Shown piece by piece: positions 26,601 through 35,611 of a stretch of DNA of 60,000 bases (positions are counted from its first letter, which is position 1; each line of letters begins with the position of its first letter). Both the position numbers and the translations under genes were made by a program. Source of the stretch: Monoplex corrugatus (taxonomy: Eukaryota > Mollusca > Gastropoda > Littorinimorpha > Ranellidae); contig JAPXFY010000031.1 of assembly GCA_030674185.1 (NCBI GenBank), positions 41,447,532 through 41,507,531 of the forward strand, written 5' to 3'. The notes under the pieces are model-generated. The model did no database searches and was not told where the DNA came from. It saw only the letters and a program-made list of their open reading frames with translations.

Positions 26601-29600
26601 GTTAATCAAATGATACAGCCATTTTAATCTAACAATAAGCCTATTGTTAATCTAACATGTACAGCCATTGTTAATCTAAATGATAAGCCATTGTTAATCT
26701 AACATGATACAGCCATTTTAATCTAACATGATAAGCCATTGTTAATCTAACATGTACAGCCATTGTTAATCTAACATGATAAGCCATTGTTAATCTAACA
26801 TGATACACCCATTATAATCTAACTGATAAGCCATTTTAATCTAACATGATACACCCATTATTAATCTAACATATAAGCCATTGTTAATCTAACATACAGC
26901 CATATTAATCAACATGATAGTATGTTAATCTAACATGATACGCCATTTAATCAAATGATAAGCCATTGTTAATCTAACATATACGCCATTTAATCTAACA
27001 TGATAAGCCATTGTTAATCTAAATGATACAGCCATTGTTAATCTAACATGATACAGCCATTGTAATCTAACATGATAAGACATTGTTAATCTAACATGAT
27101 ACAGCCATTGTTAATCTAACATGATACAGCCCATTGTTAATCTAACATGATACAGCCATTGTTAATCTAAATGATACAGCCATTTTAATCTAACATGATA
27201 CAGCCATTGTAATCTAACATGATACACCATTGTAATCTATAATATACAGCCATTGTTAATCTACATTAGCCATGTTAATTAACATGATACAGCCATTGTT
27301 AATCTAACATGATACAGCCATTGTTAATCTAACATGATACACCATTGTTAATCTAAATGATACAGCCATTGTTAATCTAACATGATACAGCCCATTGTTA
27401 ACTAACATGATACAGCCATTGTTAATCTAACATGTACAGCCATTTAATCTACATGATACAGCCCATTGTTAATCTAACATGATACAGCCATTGTTAATCT
27501 AACATGATACAGCCCATTGTTAATCTAACATGATACAGCCATTGTTAATCTACATGATACAGCCATTGTTAATCAACATGATAAGCATTGTTAATCTAAC
27601 ATGATACAGCCATTGTTAATTACATGAACAGCATGTTAATCTAAATGATAAGCCATGTTAATCTAACATACAGCCATGTATTGTAATTTAACTGATACAG
27701 CCATTGTAATCTAACATGATACACCATTGTTAATCAACATGATACAGCCATTTTAATCTAACATATACAGCCATTGTTAATCTAACATGATACAGCCATT
27801 GTTAATAAGATACAGCATTGTTAATCAAATGATACAGCATTGTTAATCTACATGATACAGCCCTTGTTAATCTAATGATACACATTGTTAATCTAACATA
27901 TACAGCCATTGTAATCTAAATGATACAGCATTGTTATCTAAATGATCAGCCATTGTTAATTACTGTACACCATTGTAATCAAGATACAGCATTGTTAATT
28001 AACAGATCAGCCATTGTAATCTACATGATACAGCCATTGTTAATCAAATGATAAGCCATTTTACTAACATATACACCATTGTAATCTAACATGAACAGCA
28101 TTGTTATCAACATGATACGCCATTGTTAATCTAACATGATACCCATTGTTATCTAATATACACATGTTACTAATATACAGCCATGTTAATCAACATGATA
28201 CAGCCTTGTTAATCTAAATGATACAGCCATTGTTAATTAACATGATACAGCCATTGTTAATCTAAATATACAGCCTATTGTTAATCTAAATGATACAGAC
28301 ATTGTTAATCTAATATGATACAGCCATTGTTAATCTAACATGATACAGCCATTGTTAATCTAACATGATACAGACATTGTTAATCTAATATACAGCCATT
28401 GTTAATCTAACATGATACAGCCCATTGTTAATCTAAATGATACAGCCCATTGTTAATCTAACATATACAGCTAGTAATCTAACAGTCGTCCATTGTTAAT
28501 CTAACAATACACTTGTAATCTACTGTACAGCCATTGTTAATCTAACATGATACAGCCTTTTTAATTACATGATAACTACATCATGTTAATCTAACATGAT
28601 ACAGCCATGATTTAATTAACAATGAACAGCCATTGTTAATCTAACATGATACACCATTGTTAATCTAACATGATACAGCCATTGTTAATCTAACATGATA
28701 CAGCCATTGTTAATCTAACATGATACAGCCATTGTTAATCTAACATGATACAGCCCATTTTAATCTAACATGATACAGCCATTGTTAATCTAACATGATA
28801 CAGCCATTGTTAATTCATAACATTGATTACAGCACCATTGTTAATCTACATGTACAGCCCATTGTTAATCTACATGATACAGCCATTGTTAATCTAACAT
28901 GATACAGCCCATGTTAATCTAACATGATACAGCCATTGTTAATCTAACATGTACAGCCCATTATCAACATAACAGCCATTGTATCAACATACAACCTTGT
29001 AAATTAACATGATACAGCCCATTGTTAATCTAACATGATACAGCCATTGTTAATCTAACATGATACACCATTATAACCATTAACAACTGATTAACAGCCA
29101 TTGTTAATCTAACATGATACAGCCATTGTAATCTAACATGAACAGCCATTGTTAATCTACATGATACAGCCCATTGTTAATCTAACATGATACAGCCCAT
29201 TGTTAATCTAACATGATACAGCCCATTGTTAATTCTAACCATGATACAGCCCATTGTTAATCTACTGATACAGCCCATGTTAATCTACATGATACAGACC
29301 ATGTAATCTAACATGATACAGCCCATTGTTAATCATAACATATACAGCCCATTGTTAATCTAACATACTACACCCATGTTAATCTAACATATACAGCCAT
29401 GTAATCTACATAATCACAGCCATTGTTAATCTAACATGATACACCCATTGTTAACTAACATTACAGCCATTGTTAACTAACATATACAGCCCATTGTTAA
29501 TCTAACATGATACAGCCCATTGTTAATCTAACATAGTACAGCCGCTCATCAAACAAATGACACTTTGGTACAGCCTACACCTCTCTCATCAAACAAATGA

Positions 29601-29869
29601 CACTTTGTACAGCCTACACCTCCCTCATCAAACAAATGACACCATGGTACAGCCTACACCTCCCTACAGCCTACACCTCCCTACAGCCTACACCTCCCTA
29701 CAGCCTACATCTCCCCATCAGTGCTCCAGTCCATGGCATCCTCATAAAAACTTTATCAGAAAGAAAACACTGACAAAGAAATGAAAACAATTACAATACC
29801 TGAACAGGAAACACCTTGTGGAGGGGCGGCGAGTGCTGTTGAGAGATCAGTAGAAAGAATTTCTGCCAT
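11690..29869 (-). CDS. SABATH-like (Methyltransf_7) SAM-dependent methyltransferase, N-terminal 178 residues over 5 exons, 3' end not in window
   Basis: A spliced minus-strand gene with exons 29869-29800, 23969-23841, 20685-20590, 17551-17453 and 11829-11690. All have AG/GT borders, and the first four junctions are phase 1, giving one uninterrupted frame. The ATG at 29869 has A at -3 and G at +4. The product shows an N-terminal '[16 protein letters not shown]' block (about residues 41-56) and a SAM-binding glycine motif 'MGDYGTNDG' (79-87). '[13 protein letters not shown]' (115-127) corresponds to the SABATH 'NDLPGNDFN' motif, and '[16 protein letters not shown]' plus 'THWMEKLS' (after 150) to the substrate-side block. 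Plant SABATH enzymes methylate carboxyl groups of small acids in the cytosol; the substrate here is unknown. About half of a typical ~350-residue protein is covered. Further exons were not found between 1 and 11690. Introns are packed with repeats. Confidence 0.78.
11870..12510. repeat. GATA/GACA tetranucleotide repeat region
   Basis: Imperfect (GATA)n with GACA, GGTA and GGAT variants and two TTAGTTAG patches. It contains a diverged internal duplication: GACAGGTAGACCGTTAGACA occurs at about 11930 and again at 12318. Long frames here are repeat artefacts. Confidence 0.9.
12511..12934. repeat. (ATATC)n pentanucleotide array
   Basis: Almost perfect ATATC/TCATA pentamers for more than 400 bp with one interruption near 12785. 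The array stops exactly at the 3' end of the HERO-type LINE and resumes on the LINE's other side at 15124. Confidence 0.97.
13047..13070 (-). other. Hairpin in HERO 3' UTR
   Basis: CATCCAGG and CCTGGATG form a perfect 8-bp stem around an 8-base loop. The plus-strand copy (16987-17010) keeps it with one stem mismatch. Such a structure could be the part of the RNA that the RT recognises; that role is inference. Confidence 0.6.
13111..13192 (-). other. tRNA-like segment in HERO 3' UTR (copy 1)
   Basis: The A-box-like TTAGCACATTGG (13182-13171) and a perfect B box GGTTCGATCC (13130-13121) sit about 40 bp apart. The T arm can form with one mismatch, but the acceptor stem is mostly lost, so this is not a working tRNA gene. 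An A-run of about 21 follows on the element strand. Confidence 0.65.
15124..15505. repeat. Pentanucleotide array changing from (ATATC)n to (TTACA)n to (TTATA)n
   Basis: The left end continues the ATATC repeat from the other side of the HERO copy. It degrades through ATATCGTATC, then gives a clean TTACA block (about 15248-15294) and a long TTATA/TATTA block up to the start of the plus-strand HERO copy. Confidence 0.95.
15506..17122 (+). mobile_element. HERO-type LINE, shorter 5'-truncated copy inserted in (TTATA)n
   Basis: Very similar in sequence to 12935-14565 in the opposite orientation. It starts at the '[18 protein letters not shown]' region, so most of the RT catalytic part is missing. 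A one-base deletion near 16166 (GGGGAAATCAG against GGGGGAAAGCAG) splits the ORF into 15526-16230 and 16164-16853. The knuckle and RLE signature ('RPDIALHS', 'IELTVPYE') are intact in the second piece. The 3' UTR repeats the tRNA-like segment and hairpin and ends CTTTCTACC before an ATTAT array. Confidence 0.87.
16870..16950 (+). other. tRNA-like segment in HERO 3' UTR (copy 2)
   Basis: A-box-like TAGCACATTGG at 16881-16891 and B-box-like GGTTCGCTCC at 16932-16941 (one change from the perfect copy at 13121). A short A-rich run follows. The surrounding 3' UTR matches the other HERO copy. Confidence 0.65.
17123..17226. repeat. (ATTAT)n pentanucleotide array
   Basis: Continuation, on the 3' side of the plus-strand HERO copy, of the same pentamer that precedes it at 15300-15505. 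Confidence 0.95.
17453..17551 (-). CDS. Gene 1 exon 4 (methyltransferase, residues ~99-132)
   Basis: A 99-nt phase 1-1 exon between acceptor CTTGATTGTCAG and donor CTG|GTAAGG. It encodes the block with '[13 protein letters not shown]', the most family-specific motif in the gene. Confidence 0.82.
17575..17765. repeat. Degenerate TGATG repeat
   Basis: Imperfect GTGATGTGAT pentamers with many substitutions, an older relative of the pentamer arrays to the left. Confidence 0.8.
17855..18176 (+). mobile_element. RTE/BovB-like LINE 3' tail
   Basis: It matches the family end seen at 22082-22440: AACGAGACAGTCTTGATGG, GGAGCACCTGGTCACAA, CGCCAACGCCATGAGGCAAG, then the terminal (TGA)n tail. 5'-truncated, with stops. 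Confidence 0.85.
18177..18639. other. Intron sequence without recognised features
   Basis: AT-rich sequence in intron 4 of gene 1. No convincing exon or repeat family was seen. Confidence 0.5.
18640..18850 (+). pseudogene. Remnant of a mobile-element C-terminal domain
   Basis: A short open stretch translates to '[20 protein letters not shown]' followed by '[10 protein letters not shown]'. This recalls the 'ERQISEAV...NSK.EW' motif found after the RT in some animal retroelements. It ends at a stop and has no start. The family is not certain. Confidence 0.45.
19010..20240 (+). pseudogene. Ancient, heavily mutated LINE reverse transcriptase
   Basis: Reading across frames gives '[14 protein letters not shown]', '[14 protein letters not shown]', '[14 protein letters not shown]' and '[10 protein letters not shown]' in the right order for an RT (about 19030-19480). 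Degraded C-terminal sequence follows to about 20200. Many stops; much older than the other LINE copies here. Confidence 0.65.
20318..20470. repeat. (GAA)n / (AAGAAC)n tract
   Basis: Purine-only AAG/AAC triplets for about 150 bp, then an ATG/GAT triplet tract (20520-20562). Confidence 0.95.
20590..20685 (-). CDS. Gene 1 exon 3 (methyltransferase, residues ~67-98)
   Basis: A 96-nt phase 1-1 exon with donor C|GTGAGT and acceptor GTTACAG, whose pyrimidine tract is weak. It encodes the SAM-binding motif 'MGDYGTNDG'. Confidence 0.8.
20691..21119. other. Intron sequence, no feature recognised
   Basis: T-rich intron DNA upstream (gene sense) of exon 3. No repeat family was identified. Confidence 0.5.
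21120..22080 (+). mobile_element. RTE/BovB-like LINE, endonuclease half
   Basis: The APE endonuclease appears in pieces: '[20 protein letters not shown]', 'EVRWKG' (catalytic Glu), '[11 protein letters not shown]', '[11 protein letters not shown]' and '[11 protein letters not shown]'. The linker reaches '[11 protein letters not shown]'. Stops at 21272 and 21776 and other breaks disable it. It ends exactly where an opposite-strand RTE tail begins, so the RT half is missing from this copy. Confidence 0.82.
22081..23568 (-). mobile_element. RTE/BovB-like LINE, RT half
   Basis: On the minus strand: '[20 protein letters not shown]', '[16 protein letters not shown]', '[17 protein letters not shown]', '[20 protein letters not shown]' and '[11 protein letters not shown]' (catalytic YXDD as YVDD). 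'[10 protein letters not shown]' follows, then the C-terminal '[14 protein letters not shown]' and '[20 protein letters not shown]' blocks and the (TGA)n tail at 22081-22098. Frame breaks at about 22560-22600 and 23040. The 5' side is cut by a GT microsatellite at 23569. Confidence 0.88.
23569..23655. repeat. (GT)n microsatellite
   Basis: About 40 GT repeats at the 5' border of the RTE RT fragment. Confidence 0.97.
23841..23969 (-). CDS. Gene 1 exon 2 (methyltransferase, residues ~24-66)
   Basis: Acceptor GATCGCCAG and donor CTTG|GTGAGT, phase 1 at both ends. In frame, a TGA lies only a few codons upstream, so splicing at 23970 is needed to join exon 1. Alternatively the Met at 23946 could be a start. 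It encodes '[16 protein letters not shown]'. Confidence 0.72.
23970..24330. other. Intron 1 left flank of the satellite
   Basis: AT-rich. It holds a single proto-unit related to the satellite (AATACAGACCATTGTATG at about 24263), 70 bp before the array. Confidence 0.5.
24331..29545. repeat. 26-bp satellite array, ~5.2 kb (about 200 units)
   Basis: Tandem units built on TTAATCTAACATGATACAGC plus CCATTG. Both edges are clean. The centre (about 25580-28550) is full of single-base deletions and collapsed units. Variants alternate between ACAGCCC, ATAGTCC and ACAGACC. No conserved spacers, so it is not a CRISPR. The array lies in intron 1 of gene 1. Confidence 0.97.
29546..29720. repeat. Short minisatellites at the satellite edge
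   Basis: Three copies of a unit containing CTCATCAAACAAATGACAC, then four to five copies of CTACAGCCTACACCTCC. TACAGCC is shared with the neighbouring satellite unit, which suggests a common origin. Confidence 0.85.
29800..29869 (-). CDS. Gene 1 exon 1 (methyltransferase N-terminus)
   Basis: ATG at 29869 in a favourable context (ACT ATG G). It has 23 codons ('[17 protein letters not shown]...') and donor TTCAG|GTATTG leaving one base, the phase exon 2 needs. The plus-strand ORF over the same bases (29781-29966) is a shadow. The assignment rests on phase and context, not on a domain. Confidence 0.6.
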
Positions 29870-30004
29870 AGTTGTTGAAACGCAAGCCCATGGCTTGGAC
29901 AGTGCATGCATATTCATCCCTTTATATCTGATACGCCCACGTGTGTCTGGGATCCCAAGGACATGAGGACGTACAGAAAAGAGTCCCGGGGACTAGTAAC
30001 ATAA

Positions 30005-30032
30005 TTCTGTCCTTTGTACTGTACGGGATCCT
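30005..30032. repeat. Isolated unit of the 24-bp minisatellite
   Basis: TTCTGTCCTTTGTACTGTAC followed by GGGATCCTG is one unit of the array found at 31099-31685 and 33758-34530, about 1 kb away. Confidence 0.8.
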
Positions 30033-30075
30033 GCACATCTCTGTCAATACATAAATACACTGATAACAAGTACGT

Positions 30076-30105
30076 TCACACACACACACACACACACACA
30101 CACAT

Positions 30106-30166
<61 letters not shown>

Positions 30167-30225
30167 TGCACATGCGCGCGCGCGCGCACACACACACACA
30201 TGCACACACACACACAAAACACACG
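30076..30225. repeat. (CA)n microsatellite with CG-rich insert
   Basis: Long CA tract with a GCGCGCGCGCGC stretch near 30176. Potential Z-DNA. No coding content. Confidence 0.95.
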
Positions 30226-30509
30226 CGCACGCATTACTGATACTACAACATAATAATTTGTGTGGATGTTCTTTGTTTTTTATACGTTATTCTGTGCCAT
30301 GCACTTTCACTGACGATGATAAAGTTTTATTTAAATACAATTATTCCTAAATTAATACTCTTGTGTGGGCAACTTTAGTCACACCAACTTAAAATTGTTA
30401 GTAGAAGTAGAAGTAAGATTCACTTGCCCTTCATACAGCAATATTTAACTGTTGATACAGCACAGCTGTGAACGCATGTCACTAAGTCCAACTGGCCAAG
30501 TAACGATTC
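30226..30509. other. Spacer, no feature recognised
   Basis: AT-rich DNA upstream of gene 1. No convincing promoter motif or exon was seen. Confidence 0.5.
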
Positions 30510-31096
30510 CTCAAGATGACGTCTCCGCGCTCAGAATGAATTCCATCTGCGATAACGTCACAGGTGCCATGAGATGGAGAAGATCCAGAATGATCTAGGC
30601 ACAAGCCTTAATTAAGCCTGCACATAAATCCATGAGCTGGCCAAGTCCTGAGGTCGTACCTAGATAGTTCCATAACCCTGGGGTCGAAGGGAGTGAGGTG
30701 GCAGAGTCCTCAACTTTTCCCGTAGCCAGCACCACGAGGACGGTGCCCATCCCCTCTCCCTCGCTTCAAATTAATGTTCACATTTTTTCTACCAAGACTT
30801 CAGCAAGGCAAGGACCTGGGAAATCAACCTATCTCTTGAATGTTTTATACCAAGGCAGCTGGACAATGCCCTGTTCTTCACGATTTTCAACTGCTGAGGG
30901 ATCTTTGGTGGCGCAGCCAGAAGGCACACGGATCCGACTCGTTTTTTGTCCTCTTCCGAGGGACTTGACATTCAGTTCGATTTTTTCGGTCAAACTGAGG
31001 AGAAAAGTCGAGGCTTAAATGGGGAGTGAACCCTGGAACATCGAGTTTTTTCTATTGACAGGCAAACGTTTGAACCATTCTGCCACTCTTCTCCCT
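30510..31096 (-). mobile_element. tRNA-derived SINE, full-length minus copy
   Basis: The same family as 8008. On the minus strand the A box TGGCAGAATGG (31085-31075) fits the consensus perfectly and the B-box region GGTTCACTCC (31032-31023) has one mismatch. The shared body blocks are present, and the 3' end has GACGTCATCTTGAGG. It lacks the (ACTGAA)n tail. Its tRNA end touches the 24-bp minisatellite. Confidence 0.77.
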
Positions 31097-31098
31097 TG

Positions 31099-31685
31099 TA
31101 CTATTATACCGTCTTTTGTACTGTATGTGATCCCGTCTTTTGTACTGTATGTGATCCCATCTTTTGTACTGTATGGGATCCCGTCTTTTGTACTGTATGT
31201 GATCCCGTCTTTTGTACTGTATGTGATCCCATCTTTTGTACTGTATGGGATCCCATCTTTTGTATTGTATGTGATCCCGTCATTTCTACTGTATGTGATC
31301 CCGTCTTTTGTACTGTATGTGATCCCGTCCTTTGTACTGTATGTGATCCCATCTTTTGTACTGTATGGGATCCCGTCTTTTGTACTGTATGGATCCCGTC
31401 TTTTGTACTGTATGTGATCCCGTCTTTTGTACTGTATGTGATCCCGTCTTTTGTACTGTATGCGATGCCGTCTTTTGTACTGTATGGGATCCCGTCTTTT
31501 GTACTGTATGGGATCCCGTCTTTTGTACTGTATGTGATCCCGTCTTTTGTACTATATGTGATCCCATCTTTTGTACTGTATGTGATCCGTCTTTTGTACT
31601 GTATGTGATCCCGTCTTTTGTACTCTATGTGATCCCGTCTTTTGTACTGTATGTGATCCAGTCTTTTGTACTGTATGGGATCCCG
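31099..31685. repeat. 24-bp minisatellite, left block
   Basis: About 24 units of GATCCCGTCTTTTGTACTGT followed by ATGT or ATGG. It ends within GATCCCGT, where L2-like LINE sequence begins. Frames through it encode repeating 'SHTVQKTG' or 'PSFVLYVI' and are artefacts. Confidence 0.96.
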
Positions 31686-33757
31686 TGAAAAGAACAGGGC
31701 CAAGGACAGATCCTTGTGGAACACCACAGGTCAGGTATGCAGGTTGAGAGTAAGTGCCATTGATGAGAACGGTTTGTTTTCTGTTTGATAGGTATGAAGT
31801 GAACCAAGACAGAGCAATGTCAGAGATGCCAAAAGTATGATGAAGTCTAGAAAGGAGAATACCATGATCAATGGTATCAAAGGTTGCAGACAGATCAAGG
31901 AGTGTGAGGAGAGAGACTTTGCCAGTATCAGTTGCAAGGAGGAGATTGTTGAGAATGTGTAGTAGGGCAGTTTCAGTGCTATGGCACTGGCGGTAGGCTG
32001 ACTGGAAAGGATTGAGGAGATTGTTGGCAGACAGGTGAGAGTTCAGCTGGTTGAGGACGACTTTTTCAAGGAGTTTTGACAAGAAAGAGAGATTAGAGAT
32101 AGGCCGGTAATTTTTCAGTTCATTTGGATCTAAATTGTGTTTCTTGAGGAGAGGGTGAACAATAGCAGACTTGAAAGAATCTGGGACAGTTCCAGTTTGA
32201 AGAGAAGTGTTGATGATGTCAGTGATGAATGGGAGGAGAGTAGGGAGACAGTCGGCGTAGACAGAACCTGGAAGAGGATCCAGTTCGCAGGTTTTGAACG
32301 ACATGGATCTGATTGTGTTGAGAATTTCTTCTTGTGAGACTGGGGTAAAAGTAGTAAGAGGTGTGCCAGAGAAGGAAGGGTCAGGTGGGCATGGTTGACA
32401 GGGTGTCCTGTCAAGCCTGTCACGAAGAGTTTGTATTTTGGTGGTGAAATAGTTGGAGAATACAGATGGGAGTTCTTCATTTGTATGTTTTGTTGGGAGA
32501 GGTAAATCTTTTCGTGTGCCAAGGAGATGATTCATGGTTGTAAAGAGTTCTTTTGAAGAAGAGGCATTCAGGATTTTGGTTTGGAAATAGCTTGTTTTTG
32601 CTGATGCAATGAGGGTGGATACTTTTGTTTTAGAGGCTTGGAAAAGTTGCCTGTGTACAGTGAGTTTGGATTTGCGCCAGCGGCGCTCTGCTCTGCGGCG
32701 GGCACGTTTTGCACAGGCGATCTCATGAGTGAGCCAGGGGGTAGGGGGGCGGTCAGGTAAAAGACGGGTTGTGGCTGGAGCATGAGTGTCCAGAAGATGG
32801 TGGAGAGTAGTATAGAATTCATCGGCAAGGTTATGTGACTTTTCAGAAAGGAGACGGGAGGCATCAGATGAAAATGTGGAGAGGTCGATAGATTTGAGAT
32901 TGCGTCGAGTCACTGTGCTCATGGTACGGGAAGGAGGAGAAATGTCGAGAGAACAGAGAATTGCAGAGTGGTCAGATGGAAGGGCTGAAGTTAGACGGGT
33001 AGAAAGAACTAAGCAGTTGTCAGTAGCGGAATTGTGATGATCACGAGAAATGATCCAGTCAAGAATGTGACCTTTTTGATGGGTTGGTTCAGAAATGTGT
33101 TGAGTCATATTGTGATTGGACAGAGAGTTGATGATATGTCTTGTGTCATAACGGTGAGTGTTGTCATAGTGGACATTGATATCACCTAGAATGATGAGAT
33201 TTCCAGGTAAGAGGCAGTAGTGGTCAAGCAATTGGTCAAAGTCAGAGAGAAACATGGATGTGGTGAGTTTGTTGGCAGAGCTAGGTGGGGGTCGATAGAC
33301 ACAGGAGAAGGTGATGGGGTGAGGGGTGGATTGGAAGGATACTTCAACGTGCTCGAAAGAAGGATGGGAGAAAGGCAGAGACTGCGAGAAAGATAGGCGG
33401 GAATGGAGTGAGTCGTTGTAGAGGATGGCGATACCGCCACCTCGGGATGAGCGATGGAAAGAAGCAAGCCTGTAACCACTCGGAGTGAGGCTAGCAAGTA
33501 TAGGTTCGTGACCAAGGGGGTTAAGCCATGTCTCCGTGATAAAAGCAATGTCAACATGCTCATCTGCGACAAAGTCAGCAATAACATCGGCTTTGTCACC
33601 AGTGCATGCCGACTGAGCATTAAAAAGGCATAGTTTCAGCCTATCACAGTCATATGGTGGCGGCTGAGGTGGCGACGAAGGCGGCACCAACGGGACAGAA
33701 GGCGAGAGCGGCACCGGCGGGACAGAAGGCGAAGGCGGCACCATCAGGACAGAAGGC
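31686..33757 (-). mobile_element. L2/CR1-like LINE lacking its 3' end (copy 3), wedged in the minisatellite
   Basis: A minus-strand ORF from 33744 is intact through the endonuclease and half the RT. It has a Pro-rich start encoded by a short GC-rich VNTR (33655-33757), then 'LCLFNAQSACTGDKADVIAD', 'FITETWL' (catalytic Glu), 'LGDINVHYDN', 'DWIISRDH' and 'LPSDHSAIL'. The linker follows, then 'YRPISNLSFLSKLLEKVV', 'LLDLSATFDTIDHGIL' and 'GVPQGSVLGPVLFT'. There the sequence switches directly to minisatellite DNA, just before the YADD block, so the catalytic Asp pair, thumb, 3' UTR and tail are missing. The ORF stays open into the repeat, giving a 730-codon artefact. Confidence 0.9.
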
Positions 33758-34530
33758 GATCCCGTCTTTTGTACTGTATGGGTTCCTGTCTTTTGTACTG
33801 TATGGGATCCCGTCTTTTGTACTGTATGTGATCCCGTCTTTTGTACTGTATGGGATCCCGTCTTTTGTACTGTATGTGATCCCGTCTTTTGTACTGTATG
33901 TGATTCTGTCTTTTGTACAGTATAGGATCCCGTCTTTTGTACTGTATAGTATCCCGTCTTTCATACTGTATAGGATCCTGTCTTTTGTACTGTATAGAAT
34001 CCCATCTTTTGTACTGTATGTGATCACGTCTTTTGTACTGTATGTGATCCCGTCTTTTGTACTGTATGGGATCCTGTCTTTTGTACTGTATAGGATCCTG
34101 TCTTTTGTACTGTATGGGATCCTGTCTTTCGTACTGTATAGGATCCTGTCTTTTGTACTGTATGGGATCCCGTCTTTTGTACTGTATGTGATTCCGTCTT
34201 TTGTACAGTATAGGATCCCGTCTTATGTACTGTATAGGATCCCGTCTTTCGTACTGTATAGGATCCTGTCTTTTGTACTGTATAGGATCCCGTCTTTTGT
34301 ACTGTACAGGATCCTGTCTTTTGTACTGTATGGGATCCTGTTTTTTGTACTGTATGGGATCCTATATTTTGTACTGTATAGGATCCTGTCTTTTGTACTG
34401 TATAGGATCCCGTCTTTTGTACTGTATGTGATCCCGTCTTTTGTACTGTATGTGATCCCGTCTTTTGTACTGTATGTGATCCCGTCTTTTGTACTGTATG
34501 TGATCCCGTTCTTTGCACTATATGGGATAC
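33758..34530. repeat. 24-bp minisatellite, right block
   Basis: About 32 units of the same 24-bp repeat as 31099-31685, with more variants (GATCCTGTC, TATAGGATCC). Many units contain GGATCC. Confidence 0.96.
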
Positions 34531-35330
34531 CGTCTTATTAGCATCGCAATGTTTATGCTGTAAAATGTAAAATGCAACGAGCATTTTCTGAATGAATGTA
34601 TGCGCTAGAAAGTTCAACCAGCTTTCTCTGACATTATATATACGCTGGAATTATCATTATCATTATTCAGTAGGGTAAAAAGGATAAACTTCTTTACGGC
34701 ATGTTTGAAATATGCTTGCAAGAGTTACCTGAGTCAGGTATTTCCATGGACCTAGACATTAAGTGGGAATTAGACAAGCAGCTCTGTCGCGATGTGTGAT
34801 ATGATCGACTCGCTATACTATGGGGCTTTTCAAACGTACAGAGCTGAATACATGTGCTTCGTCTTTAAACTTGTTTCAATTCAAAATTTGTGGTTAATTT
34901 CTGTGGTTAGTTAAACAGCAGATGATAGATAATCAAACTGCAAATAAATGTGATCGGAGACATTTGTAATTTTCAAAGTGCCCCAAAACCTACAACAGAT
35001 AACGAAGGAGATATTAATGAAAACTCCTATATTGATCAATTATATGCAAACCATACGAAAATGAAATGACAACGTGTATTTGATTAACGAAACAAGACAG
35101 GCGAAAAGTTTCGGCAAACTGGCCTTTGTCGAGCAAACACAGAAGACGACAAAGAAATTATTCACTGGATTTAGGACAACAACAACTGATGTTTCGTTGG
35201 ACGAGATGTACAAAGATCACACGAAAAGGAGCAATCTATCGTCTCATAAATACAAAATCATTTACCAGGAAACAATTTTCACAAAAAGAAGTGGGGTTTT
35301 TTGTTGTTGTTGGTTGTTGTTGTTTTTTGT
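34531..35330. other. Spacer with a small dispersed repeat
   Basis: AT-rich. The segment 35089-35150 (ACAAGACAGGCGAAAAGTTT and following CGGCAAACTGGCC) resembles 48920-48975, so it is part of an old dispersed repeat. No exon recognised. Confidence 0.5.
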
Positions 35331-35515
35331 TTGTTTTTTTGTTTTGTTTTTGGGGGGTGTTTTTTGTTTTGTTTTTGGGGGGTGTTTTTTGTTTTGTTTT
35401 TGGGGGGTGTTTTTTGTTTTGTTTTTGGGGGGTGTTTTTTGTTTTGTTTTTGGGGGGTGTTTTTTGTTTTGTTTTTGGGGGTGTTTTTTGTTTTGTTTTT
35501 GGGGGTGTTTTTTGT
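35331..35515. repeat. G-run / T-rich minisatellite (~25 bp unit)
   Basis: Seven units of GTTTTTTGTTTTGTTTTTG plus a run of five to six G. The strand is strongly G/T asymmetric, with seven regularly spaced G5-6 runs. Stop-free frames here are artefacts. Confidence 0.95.
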
Positions 35516-35611
35516 CTTTAGAATGTGAGGATGTATTCTATTGCTCTGAATTTTTTTCTGTGCGCATGAAGAAAGGAGGGAATGTGAGACGAGTCGAAAT
35601 ACTCAACTACA

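Noticed and set aside
24331..29545. Regular repeats that could be read as a CRISPR array
   Set aside because: Units are directly tandem with no unique spacers, the genome is eukaryotic, and no cas genes are present.
29781..29966. Plus-strand 61-codon ORF at the edge of the satellite
   Set aside because: It is the antisense of the minus-strand start exon, which fits gene 1 by phase and start context.
33654..34541. 295-codon plus-strand ORF with 'PSFVLY' repeats
   Set aside because: It reads antisense LINE and then the 24-bp minisatellite; length is a by-product of the unit being a multiple of three.
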